A stretch of DNA of 64,000 bases, taken from assembly GCA_946894095.1 (NCBI GenBank), contig OX335644.1:27013595-27077594 (forward strand), read 5' to 3'. Position numbers and translations under genes: made by a program. Below the pieces are notes generated by a model. That model searched no databases. It saw only the letters and a program-made list of their open reading frames with translations, and was not told the DNA's origin. This DNA is from Incurvaria masculella. Lineage: Eukaryota; Arthropoda; Insecta; Lepidoptera; Incurvariidae. This document shows positions 27,420 through 39,400 of this stretch, piece after piece (position 1 is the stretch's first letter; the number at the start of each line of letters is the position of its first letter).

Positions 27420-30400
27420 GTGAGTAAAGTGATTTATTTTTCACCACGTGGAATATTGATTTGTCTTTCTGTGTTACCGGGCAGTTTAAGATAAATAAAT
27501 CTCAAAATTATTAAAATTACTTATTTAATAAAACTGCTGTTTATGCATGTAATCATACTGTCGAAAGGCCAGTAGCGCCATTACGGTATACTTACATTTC
27601 ATTCTAATTCGGCGCTAAACAAAAATTCACTGCAGCAAGTGTTCACGTTTTTAGACTTCTCTCATCATATTTCGTCTTCATATCATACCATGAACCTAGG
27701 GGTTTAATGTACATAAAATAAACAATTGTACCACCTACACAGCGCTCCAAGTGCATGGCTTGACCACGTGTGCTTGGTTATTATGTAGACCACAACTCGG
27801 CTGGTTGGTGTATCGCGGAGCGTGGTTTCGCTAACCGAGGTGAATTTGGATTATCTGAGCGATTCTGACTCGCGCACCGAGGGTTCCGTAATAATTTATA
27901 ATTTTATTAATGTGATAAAACTAAAAAAATATTCTTTTTTCCTTTACTTGCGCTGTCCTCGCTTGTTGCCGAATTTCATCATTCTAGGTCAACGTGCAGT
28001 AGGTAACCTACATGGCATGATTTATTTGCGAGTGTCATATTATGCTGTATAAATGGCCGTATTTATCAAAGGGCCGTAGATTTAAGAATTTAATATTGTT
28101 TTCAACTTAATACCTCCACGAGTTCCTAAGAAAAAGGGTCTTGACAGAAAGACAGCCACTGAGCCCGTCAACTTTTCATTTGTACTGTAATGGTTTAGAT
28201 ACTCTATTTATGGAGATCGACGTGATTATCAGAGGAAATCGTGAGAGTTTGACTTGATTTATCCAATAGTTTATCGTATTGTCTACTGTATCTCCCCACA
28301 GAACAATCGGAAAAAGAGTTGAAGAAATTCGATCTGACTACGCTTGCCATGGAAGAAAGCCCATCAGAAGAAACAAAAGAAACGGAACGCCCTCCAGATA
28401 ATTCGAAGAAAGCAAAACACATGGATTCCACGAAACTGGCGGAGCAAGAAAATGAGGGTACGACCGAAAATTTAGTGAAGAAATCTTTAAAGTCGAAGGT
28501 ACACGCGTCCGCAACCCTCGAGAAGGATACGCGCGAAAAGAGCAAGGTGCAAAAGAAAAAATCGGAGTCTACGGAATCCACGTCTGAAGATTGTAAGTAT
28601 TTCCTAAATCGGTTTGTCCTGCTGTAAAGGAAATCATTTAGATTAAATCGAAAATTGGCAGTCCGGATTCTCAAAGTACTGTTCAAAGACAGATCTAAAC
28701 TTAATCAATACGAAAAGTGTAGATTTAAATATATATTCCAGCGTAGTTTCTTCAAAGTGAGTTTTGTTTGATTTGTGAACATCTATCATAGTCCTGAGAA
28801 CCACTTACCCGATTTTGATGAGGTTTGTATGTTTTCATCAACTAAAGGCTAAATTACCTAAGAGTTACCGCTTACCTAAGAGCGGCTCGCCTTTGTCGTT
28901 CAAGGGCACGCGACTTGCATCGTATGGCAGAGGGCGTGTGTTCAAATCCCCGCAACTTTAATGCACCATTTCTTTCTATTTTGAGTTCGAAAATTGCATT
29001 TCGGCACGCATTCTAGCTGGTCCATGGTTCGGAATCCATGTAAAACTTTAGGTTTGTAGAAAACCTACTAGGTTTTCTGTTATGTTCAATCTCGCCGTTC
29101 TCATAAAGGTAAGGCCCTCGTATGGCATCTAATTAATTTGGGAATGCAGTGTGTTTGGCTAATATGACGCTGGGTGTGTTATTAGCCACCCATGTCCAAC
29201 CACATAAAAAAAAGTCTTAAAATCCGACTGTTTTCTTATTGACTTTAACACGGCACAACGCGGGCAGAGTCGGATAAGGCATCCATTATAATTTATAAAT
29301 GCGAAAGTAATTCTGTTTCGTTTTAAGGCCCTGGTACTAGCCAAATCGCAAAGTTAGACGAGGCACCCCAAGTAAACTAACTAAGTCTTACGATTAGAAG
29401 TGTCATTCTTACAATATCTGATTCCTTGTCTAGGGATCAACCTATTTTCGTTAATGTATGTTTCCTTTTTCTATACAAAATACATTGCGGATACGTTGTC
29501 CATTTCTGAACTTTTTTGACTAAATGTGGAAATCTATAAGCAAATGGAATTATTTGTTTATGCATATAAGCTGTTTTTGCTTATATCTAGAAATCATATT
29601 ACTTTCAGATTTCTAATGTGAAAAATCGTCTTTATCATTATTATTATTATTTAAAAAAATGATAGAATCAAAAAATATTAACAATCCATTATCAGTCTGG
29701 AATTCTATTTGGACTTGCTGAGGCGTTTTACTACATATTACATTTGTTTAAAGGTGCATTTTTATGGCGCGAGTAGTTGACTAGTCCTAGCGCCTTAACG
29801 CCTATGTACTGTACTCATTGTGGACCTTGGAGAGGGACATAGGCTACCACCTTTTGTGGCGAAAACTAAACTCTAAGGGGGTAATATAAGGGAAAAATTG
29901 TATGGGGTACTCATATAATATTCAGGAAAAAATTCAGTCCGACGGAAGCCGGGTACCTCAGCTAGTAGTAGGTAATAAACAGTGATATCAAATGTTACAA
30001 AATAATGTGTTTTTAGTTGCTGAGTATCAACACAGCACGGCACATGATGTCGGCTTCGAATCCTTGTTTTCGAAAGATAGCTCCGACGAGGCGACGCAGG
30101 TCTTCAACGGCGATGGAGGTCAGAATACTACCTATACTAACTATTGTCACTGCATTTCTTTCCATGAGACTATATTATATAAGCGAGGGAAAATGATTAT
30201 CGTCCTCCCGACAAGCTAGCCACTTCGTTTTTAGAGTTCCTTAGGTTGCCAACGGAACCCTAATACTAAGCCCCCGCTGTCCGTCCGTCCATCCGTCTGT
30301 CTGACACAGAGCTGTATCTCATGAACCGTAATACATACTATGATCAAAAAGTTCCGGGAATTAATAAATAAAAAAAAAATGTGTTAATTTTCGGATACAT

Positions 30401-33400
30401 TTATTTTATCACCTTCAAAATAACAACCGTCTGAAGCGATGCACATACGCCAACGCTTAACCCATTCTTCCATACACTTTTGACAGTCCGGTGAAGGAAT
30501 GGCTTTCAATGCCTTCTTCGCATTTTCTTTTATTTCATCGATGCTCGAAAATCTCTTTCCAATTTAAGTTTTGAGAACAGGGAAAAGTCACATGGTGCCA
30601 TATCCGGAGAATACGGTGCCTGTTGGATTGTATTTACAGTATGTTTGGTCAAATAATCGGTCACGATGTGCGCTTTGTGAGACGGAACATTGTCATGGTG
30701 CAAGATCCATGAGTTGTTTTGCCACAATTCCGGTCGTTTTCTACGCACAGCATCTCTCAAACGCTTAATTACGGCCAAGCATAATCAACTCGACGAGACA
30801 TAAAACACATTCAGGAATATTATATTACATGTAAGTATACGCTAAATATTCGAAATAGTGGATATTTCACTTAAAAACATTTCTATTGGGATGGTGTTAT
30901 GCCATCAATCAACACGAACTCAAAATAATCTCAATTCGCTACCTATTTTCATTTCTTTGCAGAAACCCTCTATTTATCCAGAAATAGATAATTTATAGCA
31001 CGCAATTGGTATGTCTGTCTGTCTATTGAAATGTCTACTGCTAGATTTATGCCTACCCATCGAAATACTTCTTAAATTATATTTTATGTTATTTGCATAA
31101 ACCAACCTAAAATAAAACTCTTACTTGAATATACATAAATCTGAATATGCGCGATAAAATGTTGATCTAATTTATTTATTTACAAAAAAGTTGTACCTTA
31201 TATTGATAATATACTGAGTCTAGCATTATGAAATTATATTTGACAAATATTTAAAGATAATTGCGTATTTGTAGCAAACAGTGCCAACTTATTTTGGTAA
31301 ACATTTTGAAAAATTTGGCTCGCATCATTGAGACAAAAACTAAATAAAATCATGCTTATGAAAAGCCACTGAGGACTTGAGTGGGCACTCAGCTTGGAGC
31401 ACTGAAATAACGCGAGTCTATACGTTAATTACGTAAAGTTACAGGTCAAGATAATTACGTAAAGTTTGTACCTGAAAGGAGTGCGCCTGCACCGGAATCA
31501 TTAACCAAAAAACCGGCCTTTAATTTTTTATATTTCAAAATGTTTGCTATTTGTTGTTATAGCGGCCATAAATATACACAATCTGTGAACATTTCAACTA
31601 TTTACCTATTATTGTTAATGAGATACAGCCCGGACGGACGGAGGGAGACGGGCGGATGGATGGACGGACAGCAAAGGCTTAGTATTGGGGTTTCGTTGGG
31701 CCCCTTTGGGTACGGAACCCTAGTAAAACCGAATTCAAACACTAAGCCCCGGTTGCACGAAGAGACGGCCGAGTTAATCAATGTTTAAACACGTCACTTT
31801 TAGTGATCCGCATAGAGTTCCTTCCATACTGTCCACACAAAGTGACGTGGTTGATCATACTTTGACGTTGATTTTGATTTTTTGTCCTTTCGTGCACTCG
31901 GCCCTAAGAAGTGGAAAATAACACGCATTTTCGGGTCGGTGACATATTGGTGTTATTCTTTGGTTGGTTGGCACCGACCGCAAAAATCGGGTATTTTCCA
32001 CTTTTTAGTGTTTGATGTCGGTTAAAAACTAGAACTATGCTTATGTTGATTGATTGATTGATTTAAATTAAGGCCTCTCTGTCCTATTTTTAGACAATTT
32101 TGCCAGTGTCCAGTTGGGCTTAAATACGGGATTAGTGCTACATTGGCGCATTTAACAGTGAATGCATTTCACACACTTACGTATATATGTTAGTCATTGT
32201 CTGTTCTCGCTACAAATTCTGATGAAACAGCATTTCTTCCGAATAAATCTTTGAATTAATGCAGGGATGGTAATCAGATTTAAAAAAAACCTTTATCTGA
32301 TTATTCTCAAAATCTGAATCTGATGAGCTTACCTAGCTTCAAATTCAATTGTCGCTGAAACTCAATTAATGAAATAACGGTAAAGTCGTATCCATTAGAT
32401 ACATAAAATTATCGAATTCCCAACACACCACATGGGAACTAGGTGCCATGCCAGGACCTTCCTTATATTGCACGGCTACATTGAACTGGATGGAAAACAC
32501 GGAAAATTTTTCATTGCCGCTTCGACCATCGTTCATCCAATGCGATGGTACCCCGGGCGGGATAAACCCTACCACCTAGTAAGTAAGGAAGGGGACCTAC
32601 AGTTTAACGTGGAATCCGAACCACGGCCAGCCTCTCTCAACGGATGTCGAATGGTCACCCATCCAAGACCAGACCGGACCCAGCGTTGCTTAACTTCGGA
32701 GAGCGATCGCCGAAGTGTCGCGCCACTGGGCCATTGAGGCTAACCTAACCTAACACTATGTATTGAAATAGAAATCGTTTACTGAGAAAACATATTTAAA
32801 TTATTTACTTTATTCTTTTTCTCTACGCTAGTCCGTAAGCTATTTTATAGGAAAGAGAGGCTAAGCATTGAATTGGTTGAGAAAAAATATTGGTGCGTAG
32901 TCTGTATTTTTTGAATCAGTAGTGTGGGTGAGTTGAGATGAAAAAAAATAGTTTCGTTTAGAACAATTACTCATAAACAACAGCCAAATATTAAGTTTGG
33001 TTGCACATGGTCGTAGTTCTGAATTTTCCGAAATAATGTTTAAAAAGGTTTCGTGTATTTTGACTTTTACTGATTTTGTTAGATATGTATATGTGGTCCG
33101 ATATGATAAGTTTTCTCACCCTGCCAGCCAAGGCATTTATTTGTAGTTCCCAACCTTCCCTACTGAGGTATGATCAATGATGATACCTAGATATTTAATT
33201 AAGGGTATCACATCGATATGTGACCATAAACATTGTGTCGCATTAGGCTCAGATAGCCGGCATGTATGAATTCGAAGGAATTCAGGTTACTACATAAGCA
33301 GCTGCTTTTTTGAGCGGCTCGCTAGCTGAGTGGCGCGGGGACTAGGCTAGCGTACCAGGAGGAATGTTATCGTGGGATATCCATAAGAGATAGACATATA

Positions 33401-36400
33401 CCATGGCGGAGTTTTCTGTAGACCTTCTGAATGTGTACAATACTTAGTACATTATTTTGATAAATATCGTAGGGTTCAGCCTGCGTTTGCAATGCAAGCG
33501 GAAAAAATGTAATATTTTACGACATCACATTGGAAGCCTCAAAAATAACAGTATTTCTCCACTATTTAATGGATGTTATTATACATATAAACCTTCCTCT
33601 TTAATCACTCTATCTAATAAAAAACCCCATCAAAATCCGTTGCGTAGTTTTAAAGATTTAAGCATACATAGGGATATAGGAATATAGGGACAGAGAAAGC
33701 GACTTTGTTTTATACTATGTAGTGATAGTGATGTACTAAGTATTGTACACATTGAAACCCACAATAATTTTTTTTGTCATTTACTTTTTACGACAAATAA
33801 TGGCTAATTTTCGAAGCGATTTGAACCAATACAGCATTAATCCTTATCCAATTAAATACCTTAAATAGATTGTTGATTTAATATAGATCTATATCCCGCC
33901 CGGGTTGGTACCATCGCATTGGATGAACGATGGTCGAAGCGGCAATGAAAATTGTCCGTGTTTTCCATCCAGTTCAATGTAGCTGTGCAATATAAGGATA
34001 GTCCTGGCATGGCACCTAGTTCCCATGTGGTGTGTTGGGCTAATACCATGACAGAAGGTGTGGTATTAGCCATCCATATCCAGTCACATAAAAAAAAATG
34101 GCCCGTTACAGCATCTGATTTAAATGAATATTTTCGAAGATATTACAGAAATAATAAAAAAATTAACAAAAAAAATAACCGACTTCAAAGAAAAAGCACT
34201 AAAAAGTAACAAAATAATTGCCATTTTTGTAGTTATGATCATTCAATCATAATCATCATTTCAAAAAATAATCATCAAAATCGGTTCACCCAGAAAAAAG
34301 TTATGAGGTAACAAACATAAAAAAAAACATACAGACGAATTGATAACCTCTTCCTTTTTAACCGACTTCAAAAAAGGAGGAGGTTATCAATTCGTCTGTA
34401 TGTTTTTTTTTATTTTTTTTTATGTTTGTTACCTCATAACTTTTGCCTGGGTGAACCGATTTTGATGATTATTTTTTTAAATGATAGCTAGTGCTTCCCA
34501 AATGGTCCCATTTTAATTTGGTTAAGTTCTGACAATGATATCCATAAGAAAATCATAAAAGTCTTAAATATGTATTAAGATGTGCGCGACAAATGGACGA
34601 ATAACTCAATATAACGCCAACCGATTTCGGTGATTCTTTTTTTATTGGAAAGGACGTGTACAAATTAGTAAGTGTACTTCAAATTCACTAAAAATAAACA
34701 AATAAAAAAACAAATTTAACAAAAAAAATAACCGACTTCAAAGAAAAAGCACTAAAAAGTAAAAAATAATTTTCATTTTTGTTGTTACGATTTCTGTTAT
34801 TTTTTGAGTCGGTGTCAGCCAAGGTTAGGTTAGGTTAGGTTAGGTTAGGTTAGGTTAGGTTAGGTTAGGTTAGGTTAGGTTAGGTTCTCTTGATTGGCGC
34901 AGTGCGTGCCCGGCTGACGCCGACTCAAAAATAACAGAAATCGTAACTACAAAAATGAAAATTATTTTTTACTTTTCAGTGCTTTTTCTTTGAAGTCGGT
35001 TATTTTTTTTGTTAAATTTGTTTTTTTGAAGTCAGTTAAAAATTGCGGGACGTAGCGTTTGCGGCGGTACCGGCCGGCCGGGGCGGGCGGGAGCGTGCCT
35101 ATAAATAGTGCGTCGGAGGTGGTCGGAGGCCGCGGTTCTCCCTATAGCACTTTGAATTTAGCAGCGATCGGGCGCATTTATTATCGGAGCTCTCTAATAT
35201 CTTATAATCATCTAATTATAATATCTCAGTTTTTTATTTCTAATATTTCAATGTAGGAACTCTACGTAAAAAGGGTTTGTTTGTGTAGCATTGTGTCCAA
35301 ATGATATTTTTTTAAATAATATTATGCCCGTGCAAAGCCGGGACGGGCTGCTAGTTCCATATATAGTCATTTCATGTAGTCTTTGAATCGGTATCCTTTA
35401 CAGTCATTGCTATCATCTAGGCTAGGTGGATGGTATAACTAAGGCTGGAGTGCACAATTCTTGGTTAGTATTATAGGTAGTTATGATTGTTAGAGATCTC
35501 TCTTATTTCTTCTTCAGGAGAAAAATAAGGGTGAACATATACCAATTTTAAAATTATCACTAACCAGAGAGTACACACACTGTATATTACTTGAATTTTT
35601 GTTGTTTTTTTTTTTTAATTATTTTACTAAAACCAAATAATATTCTTATTCTCGACAGAAGCGTCAAACAAAGGGGAGTCGGAAAAAGAAGCAGCAGAGG
35701 ACAACCGAACCCCCGTCAAGGAAGAAGACAAGGTAAATACTTAGGTATTTTCAACCAACTTCAAAAAAGGAGGAGGTTTTCAATTCGTCTGTAGGTTTTT
35801 GTTGTGTCTATGCTACTCGATATCTCCGCAAACTGTCAACCTATTTGAATTATTATTTTTCTCATTAGTAGTTTACATATATTGGTTGGTCCTTTCATTA
35901 TTATTTTTTTAATAATATCACTGCTAAGGGTGGGAAATACTTAAAACAGTGAAAAAATAACAGTTTTAAAAAGCATTGAACAGACGCCAAGCAGAACTGA
36001 CCTACTACTCCAGGTTGCTTAAAGTCGGTTCAATGTTTTTAAAACTGTTATTTGTTTTTGTATTTAACTAGGCATGGGTGGCGGCTAATACCACAATCAT
36101 GATATTAGCCACAGAAATCGGAATATACTAAACTATAATTAATAATTAAATAAAATTAATAATTCAGATTTCTGTCATATTAGCTCAACACACCACGTTC
36201 CCATACGATGTCAGGACCTTCCATGAAGTACGGCTACAATGAACTGGATGGAAAACACACAACTTTTCATCCATTTCATGAAATGTGATAGTACCAACCA
36301 CGGAGGAAGGTAAAATGCTCGTACATGGATAAGTTTGTAATCGTGATGAAAGAAAGTTGTGCATCAACGGGGCTGGGATTTGAACCAGACCTCTGGAATG

Positions 36401-39400
36401 CAAGACAAGTCCCTGCGTCACTAAGCTACGAGCTGTTCAATGTCTAAATTCTGTCTCAGTCTCTACCCATGCTTCGCACGAATAGCCCGGCGAAATTGTT
36501 TGGTTTTCTTTTATTTATTTCGTTCCATTGATGGACTTTCGTAAACAAACAAATAAAATAAGTTAGTCAAGTGGGTTCTCGCGAAAATAACTTTTACCTA
36601 CTCATATATCACTCACCTAAATACCTACAGTCGTATTCAGAGTGAACTGTCAAAATTAGTGCGCGGACTAGCACCGGACTAACCATACAAAATGCTATTT
36701 AGTCTGGCGATAATCCTCGTATTAAAGTTATTCCGCCCCATTCTGAATAGTACTGCTAGATTATTTTCTACATAGTGAATGACACCTATTTGGGTGAAAG
36801 CGGTTTGTGTTTGTTTCATTAGTCACAGAACGTTGCTAGAAAATTTAGGAATGCGTGTTTTAATGGCCCCTCTCAAGTGTAACATAGTTTTTTTATGAAG
36901 CCGATCTGAGAGGCTACTCACGGAACGAGCACAAGAAGTTCTCACAACGAGTAGTTCTCATCCTTCATATGGTAGTATCATTTTTTTTATATTTAGAATG
37001 ACTCATCTATGTGAAAACTTCTTACGTTCGCCTCATGAGTGGCCTCCCAGGTCGCCTTCTTAAAAATGTGAGTTACACTTGAAATTATTTTTTTAAATTT
37101 AAACAGGCAATGTAAACACGTAATCTAATTTTTTTTTACTTTTGGAATATAAGCTACTCGTGTGTAGGGTAGCCATATTATATTATATGCAAATAAGGAA
37201 GTCCTGACTAAAGTGCACAACTCAGGGGCATGACGAAAAAAATCTGATTAAAGTGAGCTGTCTTGAAAAACGAGCTCAAAACTCTTGACTCCAAATATGT
37301 GTATTTGTTGTAACCGGTTGTCTTAAAATACACATTTTCGGAGTCAATTGACCTAAAGATATGAGCTCGGACGCCTGAACAGGGAGGAGGGACGGGAAAC
37401 GCGGACAGCACGGGGGCGGTGGCGGCGCGGCGTAGCCATTACATGCAACTCGGTTTGCTTACGATTACTCTCACGATTGCCGGAACTCACAAAGCGAACA
37501 CGAATTTTTTTTTTCAATTCATACATGAAACATTTACGATTAGCTTTCGCCTGACGTCATCTTTCTTTATTATGTTTTGTCATCGGACTTTAATTAAAAA
37601 AATCAAATCAAATTTAAAAAGGCCATACGAATGAGTTTAGATCGCCAGTTCCGTCCCTCATTGCTCGCTGGGCCTAAATGACCAAACAAAGGGCAGCTGG
37701 CCGAAAATGCAGGTTCCTCTAAAAATACCAATCCCCTGAATAAACCTCTCGTGTGAATCCTGTGAATTCAAGTTTTGTGGGGTTAATCTTGTAATTCATA
37801 TTCGCTGGTGTGTCACAGTCACCTCTGACTCACTGGTCTGTGTTAAATACAGGGAACGTCCATAATCATTGGAACCTGCAGGTTACACAATAAAGTGTTG
37901 GCGACAATTAACTTGCAATATTTGTTTGCAGCCATCGAAGCGCGAAAAGTTAGCCGACGACCCGGCTGAGGTGCTTCCGAGTGCGGAGCGACAGAGAGGC
38001 AAGATGCCGGACACTACGCAAAGCCCGATCACCACCAGCGTTCCCGCGGTGCCCACCACAGGTGAGTTTCACTGGACTACCCTTATATAACATGTTTGTG
38101 TTTTTTATAAACCTTACTTGAGGTGGCCCAACCCGCTGAACTCCCCATACAAACGGGGAAATAAGATCACGCCCATATTTCTTATCAGAGATCCCAAATT
38201 TTGCTCCAAAGAGCTTTATTTGATCGAACTAGATGTCTGATGACCGTTGGCATTGTAAAATTGTGTTTGGTTTCTAAGTTATAAGGTCCGAAAATTCGAA
38301 TTTTTTGCGCTTTTTATACAATAACTTTAGTGGTTTATTACGCAATGATAAAGTAAGAAAATCTTAAAAAGATTAGTCATCAGACATAGCTTATTTAATC
38401 AAGATTTATAATCTATTTGGTTTTTGTTAGATTTTTGACTACAGCGGGCGTGGTTTACTTTTAGCTATAGGTCGTTTTGAAATCAAAATTTTCGTAAATC
38501 TTACCAAATCATACACTATGCACATTGTCTTTTTTGTGGACATGTTGCATCTTCCTCATCACGGAGCCTGTCTTTTTCTTAGAAACAGAGAAGGTCCCAG
38601 AGCGCAACAGCACGGTTTTGTACAGTGCCCGCGAATGAGTTAGTCCCGCCGGGTTGGGCCACCTTAATACATTCATCCGATTGATTTGTTGCAATAGGTG
38701 AGACAATGCAAGACGTAATGTGATTACTGAGCTGAACATGGACTTTCTTCTCATCTAACGAACACGAGAAGTTTTCACAGTAGCGTCATTCTCTAAAAAT
38801 ATAAAATGTGTACCTACTTACATTTTTTTAATATGGATAACTTATCTTGTTCGTTTCATGAGTAATTAGTATGGATGGCTAACACCCACCTTCTGTGACT
38901 GTGGCGATGGATTGGAAATGCCTATTCTCTCTCTTTTCTACCGCCCGCTATAGTTAGAATTTTCATGATGGATGGCCAGTTCCTTTCACTCGTAAACGCC
39001 TGCACAGAACCAAAACTGAATTAGATGATGTATCTGAGCAGGCGCTCGCTGGCGCTTGGTCAACATCTGTTCTGCATATATACTCAGGAAAGCGAAAAGG
39101 AGTTAGTCACAGATGAAAGCGAGACGATTTTGCCTGACGTAATCAAACATCAAATGTTATGTTATATGTCTCTACGCACTCTCATTAGAATAATTAGAAA
39201 CGGACAACACTAGGGTGACTTGTGGCTGTCATTTCTTGAGTACGAAAGCGTTGTTACTCGCCGGTGAGAATCCCATCAGTGACCCCTGGGCATTCTACTC
39301 GCATGACAACTTCTTAGACGAGTTTATCCCTTCTATCATCAATTTGTAAGAAGTTTGAATTAAAGAGGGAGAGGCATTTTTTAGGTGCCAAGTAATATCG

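Larger units (their letters stand above)
30119..35658 (+). other. GPI-like gene intron 3 (5.5 kb) with nested transposons
   Basis: Holds a GGTTCCGTACCC-type repeat (about 30226-30330), a mariner remnant (30334-30790), a second such repeat (31620-31730), a MITE (31744-31906), an (TTGA)n run (32046-32062), a segment 32270-32415 related in inverted orientation to 60580-60655, SINE copies (32425-32640, 33312-33362 head, 33890-34097), Helitron pieces (33363-33895, about 35040-35354), and two foldback elements (34255-34485, 34722-35035). Confidence 0.6.

Noticed and set aside
33312..33362. tRNA gene
   Set aside because: Only the A-box half of a tRNA-like head is present, with no full cloverleaf. 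The same head recurs joined to the SINE body elsewhere.
34825..34884. Chromosome end
   Set aside because: The TTAGG tract is only 60 bp, flanked on both sides by unique and gene sequence and by inverted arms, so it is interstitial.
36360..36430. tRNA gene on minus strand
   Set aside because: The B-box-like GGTTCAAATCC is there but the acceptor and anticodon stems do not pair; it continues into the SINE body.
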